Notes: generated from the sequence alone by a model not told the origin. A stretch of 64,000 bases of DNA from Xenopus tropicalis (GCF_000004195.4 NC_030680.2:148059045-148123044); one strand, 5' to 3'. Shown: positions 21,424 through 32,122, counted from the first letter of the stretch. Program-made: numbers and translations.

Positions 21424-22450
21424 TTGCTGAGTGAAAAAGTTGCAGTCGCGTCAAAATACCTTAAATTAAACCTCTCTAAGACTGAACTGGTTCTCTTTCC
21501 CCCATCCAACGCCCACATTGTTCCCGAGGTATCTATAACGGTTAACAATTCTACCATCACCCCATCTTCCCAGGCCCGGTGCCTTGGGGTTATCCTTGAT
21601 TCTGCCCTGACCTTCACTCCTCATATTCAGTCACTTATCAAATCATGTCACTTTCACCTAAGAAATATCTCCAAAATACGATCATTTATCACCCAAGATG
21701 CTGCCAAAATTCTTATTCAGCCTTTTATAATATCTCGCCTGGACTACTGTAACTCCCTATTAATTGGCCTTCCCCTCTCCAGTCCATAATGAATACTGCT
21801 GCCAGGCTCATAAACCTCTCCAACTGCTCCTCCCCTGCCGTGCCGCTCTGCCAGTCCCTCTGCCGTGCCCCTCTGCCAGTCCCCCTGCCATGCCACTCTG
21901 CCAGTCCCTCTGCCGTGCCCCTCTGCCAGTCCCCCTGCCGTGCCACTCTGCCAGTCCCTCTGCCGTGCCCCTCTGCCAGTCCCCCTGCCGTGCCCCTCTG
22001 CCAGTCCCCCTGCCATGCCACTCTGCCAGTCCCTCTGCCGTGCCCCTCTGCCAGTCCCCCTGCCATGCCACTCTGCCAGTCCCTCTGCCGTGCCCCTCTG
22101 CCAGTCCCCCTGCCGTGCCACTCTGCCAGTCCCTGCACTGGCTTCCCCTACCATCCAGGATAAAATTCAAACTAACTAATTACATTTAAAGCAGTTCATA
22201 ACTCTGCCCCACCCTACATCTCTGAACTTATCTCTAGGCACCATCCAACCCGCTTGTTACCCCCCTACTGACCTGCTCCTCAACTCCTCTCTCATTCCCT
22301 CCTCACACGCTCGCATTCAAGCCTTTGCAAGGGCTGCCCCCCTTCTCTGGAATTCGCTCCCACAAACTGTCAGACTTTCTCCCAATCTCTCTGCCTTCAA
22401 GAGATCTCTAAAAACACATTTATTTAGAGAGGCTTACCCTAATCTAGTTT
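21424..22450 (+). pseudogene. L2/CR1-like LINE, RT C-terminus with internal minisatellite
   Basis: Bases 21424-21780 translate to 119 residues with LGVILDSALTFTPHIQSLIK and SRLDYCNSLLIGLP, the conserved segment after the RT palm in L2/CR1/Rex1-type elements. At 21836-22133 the coding sequence is replaced by a minisatellite of CTCTGCCAGTCCC-type units. After it the element resumes with GCACTGGCTTCCCCTACC and continues to the end of the reading frame near 22450. The relative at 8749-9250 has one copy of the amplified segment. The 5' part is missing and the frame is broken, so it is inactive. Confidence 0.88.
21836..22133. repeat. Minisatellite inside the LINE coding region
   Basis: About thirteen units of 22-23 bp, alternating between CCGTGCCCCTCTGCCAGTCC and CCATGCCACTCTGCCAGTCC types, giving a 44-46 bp higher-order period. 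All six frames stay mostly open, which explains the overlapping 104-141 codon frames here. Confidence 0.9.
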
Positions 22451-22523
22451 AGCAATACCCTGTGCCCCACCTCTCACAACTCTGGTCATGCCCATTCCCA
22501 CACCTTGTGTCTCAACCCTTTCT

Positions 22524-24852
22524 CCTTGTAGAGTGTAAGCTCTTTTGGGCAGGGCTCTCTTCCCCTCTTGTATCGGTTATTGATTGCTTTATATGTTACT
22601 CCTTGTAGAGTGTAAGCTCTTTTGGGCAGGGCTCTCTTCCCCTCCTGTATCGGTTACTGATTGCTTTATATGTTACTCCTTGTAGAGTGTAAGCTCTTTT
22701 GGGCAGGGCTCCCTTCCCCTCCTGTATCGGTTATTGATTGCTTTATATGTTACTCCTTGTAGAGTGTAAGCTCTTTTGGGCAGGGCTCTCTTCACCTCCT
22801 GTATCGGTTACTGATTGCTTTATATGTTACTCCTTGTAGAGTGTAAGCTCTTTTGGGCAGGGCTCCCTTCCCCTCCTGTATCGGTTACTGATTGCTTTAT
22901 ATGTTACTCCTTGTAGAGTGTAAGTTCTTTGGGGCAGGGCTCCCTTCCCCTCCTGTATCGGTTATTGGTTGCTTTATATGTTACTCCTTGTAGAGTGTAA
23001 GCTCTTTTGGGCAGGGCTCTCTTCACCTCCTGTATCGGTTACTGATTGCTTTATATGTTACTCCTTGTAGAGTGTAAGCTCTTTTGGGCAGGGCTCCCTT
23101 CCCCTCCTGTATCGGTTATTGGTTGCTTTATATGTTACTCCTTGTAGAGTGTAAGCTCTTTTGGGCAGGGCTCTCTTCACCTCCTGTATCGGTTATTGAT
23201 TGCTTTATATGTTACTCCTTGTAGAGTGTAAGCTCTTTTGGGCAGGGCTCCCTTCACCTCTTGTATCGGTTATTGATTGCTTTATATGTTACTCCTTGTA
23301 GACTGTAAGCTCTTTTGGGCAGGGCTCTCTTCCCCTCCTGTATCGGTTATTGATTGCTTTATATGTTACTCCTTGTAGAGTGTAAGCTCTTTTGGGCAGG
23401 GCTCTCTTCCCCTCCTGTATCGGTTATTGATTGCTTTATATGTTACTCCTTGTAGAGTGTAAGCTCTTTTGGGCAGGGCTCTCTTCCCCTCCTGTATCGG
23501 TTATTGATTGCTTTATATGTTACTCCTTGTAGAGTGTAAGCTCTTTTGGGCAGGGCTCTCTTCCCCTCCTGTATCGGTTATTGATTGCTTTATATGTTAC
23601 TCCTTGTAGAGTGTAAGCTCTTTTGGGCAGGGCTCTCTTCCCCTCCTGTATCGGTTACTGATTGCTTTATATGTTACTCCTTGTAGAGTGTAAGCTCTTT
23701 TGGGCAGGGCTCCCTTCACCTCTTGTATCGGTTATTGATTGCTTTATATGTTACTCCTTGTAGAGTGTAAGCTCTTTTGGGCAGGGCTCTCTTCCCCTCC
23801 TGTATCGGTTATTGATTGCTTTATATGTTACTCCTTGTAGAGTGTAAGCTCTTTTGGGCAGGGCTCCCTTCCCCTCCTGTATCGGTTACTGATTGCTTTA
23901 TATGTTACTCCTTGTAGAGTGTAAGCTCTTTTGGGCAGGGCTCCCTTCCCCTCCTGTATCGGTTATTGATTGCTTTATATGTTACTCCTTGTAGAGTGTA
24001 AGCTCTTTTGGGCAGGGCTCCCTTCCCCTCCTGTATCGGTTATTGATTGCTTTATATGTTACTCCTTGTAGAGTGTAAGCTCTTTTGGGCAGGGCTCCCT
24101 TCCCCTCCTGTATCGGTTATTGCAGCGTTTTTCAACCACTGTTCCGCGGCACGAGATGTTGCCTGGTGTGCCGTAGGCAGGGCACCAATGTACTAGGGGG
24201 GCACTGCTCTTGGCACCAATGTACTAGGGGGGCACTGCTGCTGGGCACCAATGTACTAGGGGGGCACTGCTCTTGGCACCAATGTACTAGGGGGGCACTG
24301 CTGCTGGGCACCAATGTATTAGGGGGGCACTGCTGCTGGGCACAGAGTTAAATTTTTTAACATTTTCTAATGGTGGTGTGCCTTGTGATTTTTTTCATGA
24401 AACAAGTGTGCCTTTGCCCAAAAAAGGTTGAAAAACACTGGGTTATTGGTTGCTTTATATGTTACTCCTTGTAGAGTGTAAGCTCTTTTGGGCAGGGCTC
24501 CCTTCACCTCCTGTATCGGTTACTGATTGCTTTATATGTTACTCCTTGTAGAGTGTAAGCTCTTTTGGGCAGGGCTCTCTTCCCCTCCTGTATCGGTTAC
24601 TGATTGCTTTATATGTTACTCCTTGTAGAGTGTAAGCTCTTTTGGGCAGGGCTCCCTTCCCCTCCTGTATCGGTTACTGATTGCTTTATATGTTACTCCT
24701 TGTAGAGTGTAAGCTCTTTTGGGCAGGGCTCCCTTCCCCTCTTGTATCGGTTACTGATTGCTTTATATGTTACTCCTTGTAGAGTGTAAGCTCTTTTGGG
24801 CAGGACTCCCTTCACCTCTTGTATCGGTTACTGATTGCTTTATATGTTACTC
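22524..24852 (+). repeat. 26-copy array of the 77-bp LINE 3' UTR unit
   Basis: Units starting with CCTTGTAGAGTGTAAGCTC repeat every 77 bp: 21 units from 22524 to 24064+, and five from 24467. They are interrupted by one hAT element. Removing that element and one target copy restores exact 77-bp phase (24064 to 24141-equivalent). Units differ mainly at CTCT/CCCT, TTCCCC/TTCACC, CCTG/CTTG, and TTATTG/TTACTG. The array runs into the normal LINE 3' end with TGTACAGCGCTGCGG and (AAT)n at 24853-24940. Confidence 0.95.
24123..24440. mobile_element. hAT-type MITE inserted in the 77-bp array
   Basis: The ends are CAGCGTTTTTCAACC and GGTTGAAAAACACTG. A perfect 8-bp duplication GGTTATTG lies at 24115-24122 and 24441-24448. 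Internally it has five copies of a roughly 30-bp unit with GGCACCAATGTACTAGGGGG (about 24178-24340). Confidence 0.95.
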
Positions 24853-24940
24853 TGTATGCCCAATGTATGAAACCCACTTATTGTACAGCGCTGCGGGGTA
24901 TGTTGGCGCTATATAAATAAATGTTAATAATAATAATAAA
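24853..24940 (+). mobile_element. LINE 3' terminus with (AAT)n tail
   Basis: Contains CCACTTATTGTACAGCGCTG and ends in ATGTTAATAATAATAATAA. It closes the element that begins at 21424. Confidence 0.85.
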
Positions 24941-25399
24941 ATAGGCGTTTATGCCAAAGAAGGGCGTGGTTGCATTAAAAAAGTTGAACTTCGCATTTTG
25001 GAATTTTTTTGTGATTTAGCTAATTTTTCTGTAGTTTCGCTAAATTTTTGACAAAGCGAAATGGGAGAGATTCGCTCATCACTAACCAATCTCAGCCAAC
25101 TGGGACCAACTGTGGTTTGAACTGGAACCTTGCCTTTGTCCAGCCCACTCACCCCATTCATTTTTATACCTCACAAGACTCTGAGGAGGAATAACACACC
25201 AAGCTCGTATAAACTCCGCCCTCAAATACACCAGTCTGTGTGCGCCCCATGTTATAACTGAACCAGTGAAGGCTAACAACAAGGCGGAACTCTCCACACA
25301 AAGTCCACTTTGGGGGTTGAATTCAGGCAGATTAATACCTAGTACTTAATGAAATTATTAGCCAGTAACTGATTTTATTGGGCGTCACCTCACGTCTTG
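24941..25399. other. Intergenic sequence upstream of the SLMAP promoter
   Basis: Bases 24955-25085 look like a degraded frog repeat (TTCGCTCATCACTAA end). The rest shows no supported feature. Confidence 0.4.
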
Positions 25400-25760
25400 A
25401 AAGCAACAAGCCGGGGGGAGATGTTGTGAATGGGTTGCCCCAGGTGACCGGCGCTCCCGGCGGAAGCGGGCGGAACCATCTCACTCACACCCCTCCCGCT
25501 GGGAATAAGGAGGTTTCTTTTGACAGTTTAGAATGGGCGGGACGAGACGCCAGACGGCTGCGGTAGCTGATTGGCTCTCACCAACGTCAGTAGCGCTCAG
25601 TCCCCGCCCCGTGTGTGACGCTGTTGGCCGGCTGCTGTGCTGCTCTGCGGGGAGGTCGCTTGAATCCAGCATGGCGGCGCGGGAGGAAGGGGAGTGCGCC
25701 GGGGCCGTCACACACTGAAGCCTTGGCCAGCTCGCTGAGAGAGTGGGACTGCCGCCTAGG
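25400..25760 (+). promoter_or_regulatory. SLMAP CpG-rich promoter
   Basis: The region is abruptly rich in G+C and CpG compared with its surroundings. By eye it holds a GC box GGGCGGG (25535-25541), an inverted CCAAT box ATTGG (25570-25574), a second GC box CCCCGCCCC (25602-25610) and a YY1-like CATGGCGGC (25670-25678). No TATA box is placed to suit. The arrangement is that of a housekeeping-type promoter, with initiation likely near 25620-25680. The start site itself cannot be read from sequence. Confidence 0.65.
25671..25718 (+). other. Possible 15-codon uORF in the SLMAP leader
   Basis: ATGGCGGCG opens a frame MAAREEGECAGAVTH followed by TGA. The ATG overlaps the YY1-like motif. It matters only if transcription starts upstream of 25671. 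If so, it would be the first AUG of the mRNA, with G at +4 and C at -1. Confidence 0.35.
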
Positions 25761-27759
25761 GAAGGCCGTACTTGCACACATCGGATTAGCTGTTGGTTTA
25801 GTTTCCTCTTTCCGCCGCTTCCTGAGTGACTTACGGCCGGGCCCCGGTACTGTTATACCGGACTCATCCCGGGGCGCCTCTGGCTGGACTCTGTGGTACC
25901 GCGGTGCCCGGTTATCGGGAGGATTCTTACCGCTTCTGAATGCGAGACCGGCTTCTCCCCGGGCTTGGCTCCCCCTCCGCTAACGGCTTCCCCCACCTGT
26001 CAGAGTTCCCCGCACCGACCGGCTGCCCTCAGCTTGCCCACTTCCGGCTCCTCCTTCCACTCAAGCCTGGGCACCCAGGGCCACCTGCCCACCCCTAGCA
26101 GTGCCTCCCCCAGGGTGTGTATCCCTCATACCTGCCCCACAATCACTTCCGGCTGCTCTGCCAGACTCATTTGCCCCAAGGGTGGGCACCTCTAGGGCAG
26201 ATTCACTGTTTCCTGCCTCCACTCATATCTGCCCTGAGCCTGGCACTGTTACCCCTCCCTGGGTTAGGCACCACTATCTGCCATCTAGCCTGCTTACCTC
26301 TGTCAGTTTAACTAGTTCCTGCCCCCAGGTGTCTGATAATTGCCCCCAGAATCACTGTAAGCACAGCCTGCCTTTGCCAGGATTGAAACTGCAAATTTAC
26401 CCCCAGCTCTTAGTTTAGATACTCAGACTGATACCCCCCCACCCCCTCGTTCTTAGTTTAGATACTCAGACTGATACCCCCCCACCCCCTCGTTCTTAGT
26501 TTAGATACTCAGACTGATACCCCCCCCACCCCCTCGTTCTTAGTTTAGGTACTCGGACTGATACCCCCCCCACCCCCTCGTTCTTAGTTTAGATACTCAG
26601 ACTGATACCCCCCACCCCCAGCTCTTAGTTTAGGTACTCAGTCTGATACCCCCCCCACCCCCAGCTCTTAGTTTAGATACTCAGACTGATACCCCCCACC
26701 CCTCGTTCTTCGTTTAGATACTCAGACTGATACCCCCCCACCCCCAGCTCTTAGTTTAGATACTCAGACTGATACCCCCCCCACCCCTCGTTCTTAGTTT
26801 AGGTAGTCAGTCTGATACCCCCCCCACCCCTCGTTCTTAGTTTAGGTACTCAGTCTGATACCCCCCCCACCCCCCGTTCTTAGTTTAGATACTCAGTCTG
26901 ATACCCCCCACCCTCAGTGTTTGGCCCATTAGTCCATACTTGATTACCTTTGATAACTGACTCCCTTTCCATTCGTCAAGCTTACAACTGCCCTAGCCCC
27001 AATATTACATACCCCTGCTGATAAATACTGGTAAACGTTATATTACCCCCCCCCTCCCCAAAGCCCGGATACCCATCTCCTTATTAGAGAGAAATCTTCC
27101 CTCCCTATGCAGGCACTGGGATAACCCTGTATTGTGGGCATCACTGGGCCTGTTCTACTGAAATCTGCCCCTCTGTTTCTGCCCCTCTGGGAGTCCAGTT
27201 GAAACCTTCTGATCTCTGCAGCCCCAGTCCCTGCTGTTTCCATTTAACACTGACATCCTGGGTTTGTTTCATATTCTGTGTACTGGATAACTGTTTTTGG
27301 CAGCGTCGGAGTCCTTGGGGGGGGTTTGGACTTGCCATTTGCTTGGCATAGAGTGGTAAAGAATCCCAAGCAGACTGGCACTGTATGACGCTGCTAAGGC
27401 TTTACTGGCACTAACGGAACAGTAGCTAACCCTTGGATTGTGCATGACTTGGAAGCAGGCAAGGAAAGCTGTTTTCCATCTGGCATATGTGGCTATCTCT
27501 GCTCTTCCTGATGATGGATTAAAAGTACTTTGGAGGGCAAGTTAAACCCAAGGTGTTGGAGGCAGTCTTGCATGGGACCAGTATGGAGCATTGGCCGGGG
27601 AACTGGAAGGATTGTTTACAGACTGGTCCACACTCCTTTTAGCCAAATTGTGTTATGAATAGGTGATACGCTCCACAGAAATCTGGTGATCACAGCACAG
27701 GGCTGCCTGGACCAGCCTTTGTTCCTAATTAGATTGACCCACTGCCCAAGCTGTCTCAG
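25680..27759 (+). other. SLMAP 5' leader region (exon structure unresolved)
   Basis: Either one long untranslated exon or a short non-coding exon spliced to an acceptor near the start codon. Possible acceptors are CACTCCTTTTAG (ending about 27641) and TTGTTCCTAATTAG (ending 27732). Several donor-like GGTG/GGTA sites exist at 25.8-26.4 kb. The segment 25980-26410 is C-rich and has open but unrecognisable frames. An EST or RNA-seq alignment would settle it. Confidence 0.4.
26410..26908. repeat. C-rich 40-44 bp minisatellite in the SLMAP leader region
   Basis: About 12 units of TTAGTTTAGATACTCAGACTG plus ATACC, a variable C-run, ACCCC and CTCGTTC or CAGCTC. Length differences lie in the C-runs. 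It begins about 0.75 kb downstream of the presumed promoter. Confidence 0.92.
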
Positions 27760-27957
27760 ATGCCTTCAGCCTTGGCAATCTTCACCTGCCGCCCCAATTC
27801 CCACCCTTTCCAAGAGCGCCATGTCTACTTGGACGAGCCAGTCAAGATTGGCCGCTCTGTGGCTCGCTGTCGCCCAGCACAGAACAATGCAACCTTTGAC
27901 TGCAAGGTGCTGTCAAGAAACCACGCACTTGTCTGGTTTGACCACAAGACTGGCAAG
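27760..27957 (+). CDS. slmap: SLMAP (sarcolemmal membrane-associated protein), first coding exon
   Basis: SLMAP is a tail-anchored coiled-coil protein with an N-terminal FHA domain. In STRIPAK this domain binds phosphothreonine sites of MST1/2 and opposes Hippo signalling. Muscle membrane and centrosomal isoforms are also known. The 66 codons here begin [17 protein letters not shown] and are nearly identical to my memory of the human protein (V28 where human has I). FHA landmarks are G31-R32-S33, with the phosphate-contacting arginine, and S52-R53-N54-H55. The exon ends at ACTGGCAAG followed by gtaata, phase 0. The start has C at -3 and C at +4, a weak context, so leaky initiation is possible. 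The open frame continues 14 codons into the intron, but those are not coding. Confidence 0.97.
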
Positions 27958-29636
27958 GTAATAATCTTCTGGGCTGAGCGCGCTCAGTACACGTTTACCT
28001 GATTTCTGTGATCCCCATGATTAGGCGGCCTTATCTCCGGCTTGTTCCAGCAGGAGGGCTGAAGCCGCTCTTTTTGCTCTGAGGCTGAAAGGAACCCATA
28101 TGGGTTTTGGGGGGTTACGTTTATTTTTGAAAATGGAAAATATGTGCTGTTGCGTTTTGCGCTACAAGCTGACACTTCTGGTATAAATCCCCCTAGTGGT
28201 GCTGGTTCCATTGGGGGGAAACGTTGTCCCGGTAAGACACAAGCTGAGTTTCACTGGGTTTTCTTATTTCTCACAAACCTGCGAAACAGGAATAGAGGCA
28301 GGGCAACGCGCTCTTGGAGTCTTTTGTGGCACTTTATTTGTCTGTGGGTAATAACTAGTTTGTAAGCACCCTGTAACTAGCCAGCATATGAACCATAATG
28401 TCCGCCACTGGCTTTCCGCTGAATACTTGCCCTTTCTCACCAGATGGCATGCTGGGTTATTTATCCCCTATGTAGTAGTTCTCAGTGGTCTTGTGATATA
28501 AATTGGTTTGTTTGTATCTGTTACAGATTGAACCACAGGTCTTTGCTGTGAGTCAGCATCGCTCTTTCCCAGACTCGCCTCTCTATGTAATATCTGTAGA
28601 GCGGCTACTCCTGTTTTCAGGGTCGGTGTTATAAACAGCCCAATTGGGACCGTTATGGTAGGGCTCCCTACACAAGGTGTTGCCAGCTGGCACAGGGTTC
28701 CAGGGTTGGGTGGGCAAATAGTCCCTGCCTCTCACTCTCTCCATGTGACTGATGATGTAACTGGTGCTTATTCCTGCTGGTGAAGAGCCCCCATGGGTGA
28801 GGGACCCTATTGGGCCCAACAGGCCTAAGGCCGGCCCTGCCTGTTTTGATCAGAAGGGCATGATGGGACTGAAAGTGAAGGCCGGTTGCCCCTTGCTGAA
28901 AGCAGATGGGTGAAATTCCTGCCCCTGCAGAATAGCCAGCTGAACTTGGTCATAAATAGTTTTTTTTTTTTCCCCAGTGCTTTAAAAACAAATATAGATA
29001 AGAAATAAAAATATTCGATGGGGCAGTCTACACACGTATGATTCTTTCCTGCTTCATTATGTTGGATTTGTGTCTTTAAATGCATATATTTTGTATCAAA
29101 TGATACAGCATTTGTTATCTATTTAATCTCATCTTAATGCCAAATAGGGATGTGTTTGCAGATTCCATAAATCAGCCATAGGGCAGGTGTGGTGCTGCAA
29201 CTCCCAGCATGCTGCAACCTGAGTGCCAAGCAGCATTACACAGTAAATCCCCAGATTCTTTTCTTTTCAATGTAATACACTATTCTGTATCAGTGACCTT
29301 CTCTTTTTCTCAGGCTTCAGAACAGCATTGTTTTTAATGATTAACTCTGCCCTCTCCCTGCAACCTGCTCAGGCAATTCTCTGCTTTGGCTCTCTGCAAC
29401 TGCCTGTATATATACCCGGGTTTGGCATGGCAGTTGGGTTTATTTAGATCTTTTTCTCTTTCAGTTTAAAGACAGGCATTGTGCATCAAAGCTGATCTGT
29501 CGCCTCTCAGCTGGTAGATAGATGTGCCCTGGCAGCACAGTTGTTCTCATAATGGTGCCAGCTACTTAATCTAATGGGTCAGTGTAATTTGGCCACCCTT
29601 GTAAATAACCCATTGGAACAATATGTCATTGGTACG
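27958..29636. other. SLMAP intron 1, proximal part, no other gene
   Basis: Largely unique-looking sequence directly after coding exon 1. Only short repeats and a T-run at about 28960. No supported element boundaries. Confidence 0.45.
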
Positions 29637-29677
29637 CCTTTAGGCTGCCTTGAGTTAACTTTTAGTATGATGTAGTG

Positions 29678-29976
29678 CAGAGATCCCTAATCTTTTATAC
29701 CCGCGAACCACATTTAAATGGAAATGTGTTGGGGAATAACACAAGCATGAAAAAGGTTCCTGGGGCCAGCAATAAGAGCTATAATTGGCTACTTATTAGC
29801 CCCTTTTTGGACTGGCAGCCTACAATAGGCTCTGTTTGGCTGTACACTTGGTTTTTTATGCAGCCAATACTTGCCTCCTTATCAGAAATTCAAAAATAAG
29901 CCCCTGCTTTGAGGCCACTGGGAGCAACATCCAAGGGGTTGGTGAGCAACATGTTGCCACTGATTGGGGAAAACTG
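29678..29976. mobile_element. hAT-type MITE nested in T2 MITE
   Basis: It begins CAGAGATCCCTAATC and ends GATTGGGGAAAACTG. The flanks ATGTAGTG (29670-29677) and ATGTAGAG (29977-29984) are a 7/8 duplication of T2 sequence. Same family as 2689-2967 and 3343-3504. Confidence 0.85.
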
Positions 29977-30322
29977 ATGTAGAGAGTAATATTCCGAAAC
30001 AGTTTACAATTGGTCTTCATTTTTTATTTTTTGTAGTTTTTTAATTTACATTTTTGTATAGTAGCTCTCCAATTTGGGGTTTTACCACCTACCTGGCTGC
30101 TAGGGTCCAAATTACCTTAGCAACCAGAGAGTGGTTTCAATGAGAGACTGGTATAAGAATAGGAGAGGACCTGAATGCAAAAAATAAGTTATGAAAACTA
30201 ACAACAACAAAACTGGAGCCTCATGTAACAATAGTTTTTTTGCTGCCGGGGTCAGTGACCCCCATTTGAAACTTGCAAGAAGTTAGAAGAAGACGGCAAA
30301 TAATTAAAAAACTTTTTAACTA

Positions 30323-30557
30323 GGGATGCACGGAATCCAGGATTGGTTTGGTTTGGTATTTGGCCAGGATTCGGCCTTTTTGGGAAGGGTTCGGTTTTGG
30401 CCGAATCCACGGTCCAGGCATATGCAAATTAGCACTTGGAAGGGTTAAATGTTAGGGGGGAAATTTCTTTTAACCCTTACCGATCATAATTAGCATATGC
30501 TAATTAGGATTCGGTTCGGTATTCGGCTGAATCAGTCAGTGGGGTTCGGTGCATCCC
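30323..30557. mobile_element. GGATGCACCGAA-type MITE nested in T2 MITE
   Basis: The ends are GGGATGCACGGAATCC and GGTTCGGTGCATCCC. TAACTA is duplicated at 30317-30322 and 30558-30563. The core contains a GCATATGCAAATTAGCA-like near-palindrome and its inverted partner, TTAGCATATGCTAATTAGG. Confidence 0.85.
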
Positions 30558-30648
30558 TAACTATAACAAATAAATAATGAAGACCAATGGAAAAGTTGCT
30601 TAGAATTGGCCATTCTATAGCATACTAAAAGTTGATCCACCCCTTTAA

Positions 30649-32122
30649 CCCCTTTTCTGCTGAACGGTAACAATGCTCTCAAATCGGCACAATGCCAAAC
30701 AATATTATTTTTTCTTAAACATAACCTGAAAATGTAGATTTTTTTTTTTCATTGCCGGCACCCTAATAAAGTTAATAATGGACTGTACATTTTTGGGAGG
30801 TACAACTGGCTGGCAAGTCACATGATTTTGGGAAGATCCGTTTAGCTCTGAGGGTTTGCTCTGAATACAGGAACGGCCATGGGTTGGAAATCAGCCTGCA
30901 GGGAAAGCTACAGAGTTCTTGTTATATATTTACAAGCTAAACCCGGGCATTTTGTTTTGGTGCTGAAAGCATAGGAAGGGGCTGCTGCATGCTTGGAATG
31001 TATTAAACTAGTACTAATTGATACCTACTCCCATATTCTGCATGCCACCCCCATTGCACCTCTGGCAAAATGTGCCCTGAATGCTGCCAGGTTTGCATGG
31101 CACCAACCGGACCTTTGCGGAGTGCAGGCACCAGAGGAGGTATGTACGCAGGGGCGGGGGGGGTAGAAGCTCGGTGCTTTAGCTGCTTTATATGGAGAAG
31201 TGGCCCTAGGCCATGGTATGAGTTTCACCAATGCAGTATTCTGCACACGTGTGTGTGTGTATGATGATATACATGGACTATACGTGCCCACAGCAGTGTG
31301 CTTGGCTCTTGGCACATTTCTGCCTATGCTCGTTACTTGCCTGCTGCCAAAGCAGAGACTGCTAAAGATAATTATAAATGGCTCGATGCCATGTGCGTAA
31401 CTGTATAATTTTTAACTTAAAACCCATTTGGATTGCCGCAGTGTTTTCCGTGCAATATGCCATGAAACGGTGTTTAACATTCGCGGTGGGTGGCAGCTGC
31501 AATCCAACCTCCTCGCCGTTTCAGCAGAACGCTATGATTTGTAGCCGCGCCGCTCGTATTATTGCGCGTAGAGATGATGGCTAATGTCGATGTTAAACAC
31601 TCGCTCACAGCTTCTACCCCCGCTGTTCTGTTTGTCACGTATGATTGATTGTGGCCTATTCACATAGAACTGGGAGGAATGAAATAGAAGCCTCCACCAA
31701 CTCCCAGCACCCACCAAAGGCCAAAGTCCTATAGCAGCTCTAGTGCAGAAAATGCTCCTTTACATTTAACACGTATTGCAGAGATATCTGTTCATCATTT
31801 ACACCAACGCTGCCTCAGCAGAGCTTACAATCTAAAGCAGGCATGTCAAACTGGTGTTTCTGTGGCCCTGTCTCTCTTGCTTTGTTGCTCCAGAACCTTT
31901 CAAACTGGTCTGTGTGAGACTTTTTTTTTTTTTTTACATTGTTTTTTAGGCCTTTATGTAACTTTTAGCTAAATTGCACCAATCTAAAATGCAACTTATT
32001 GGTCCCTTCATGGGATCTAAAATCTAAGGGTAAAAACCCACTCAGTGGTTGAGTTGCCCGCAATAGATCTCAGATCTGCTCTGTGAATTCTTACCCTAAT
32101 GCCCTCAATATGCTGCCCCTAA
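30649..32122. other. SLMAP intron 1, mostly unique sequence
   Basis: Bases 31370-31650 are less repetitive and richer in CpG than neighbouring intron, without a coding signature. A T-run lies at about 31921-31936. No gene was recognised. Confidence 0.45.

Larger units (their letters stand above)
29637..30648 (-). mobile_element. T2-type MITE with two nested hAT insertions
   Basis: The element has the frog T2-like pattern: GTTAACTTTTAGTATGATG, ACAATTGGTCTTCATT, CTAGCAACC-type motifs (reversed), GGGGTCAGTGACCCCCAT, and a right end CCACCCC plus TTAA at 30645-30648. It is split at 29678-29976 and at 30323-30557. The left terminus is approximate. Confidence 0.82.

Noticed and set aside
21725..22189. 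Long frames on both strands around a repeated CTCTGCCAGTCCC unit
   Set aside because: The minisatellite replaced part of a LINE reading frame. All frames are open because the unit lacks stops.
22524..24852. CRISPR-like regular spacing
   Set aside because: The 77-bp units are contiguous near-identical copies without unique spacers, in a vertebrate LINE 3' UTR.
27958..28002. Extension of the SLMAP frame past 27957
   Set aside because: The sequence after AAG is a consensus donor (gtaat), and the protein resumes exactly in phase at 63917, so these 14 codons are intronic.
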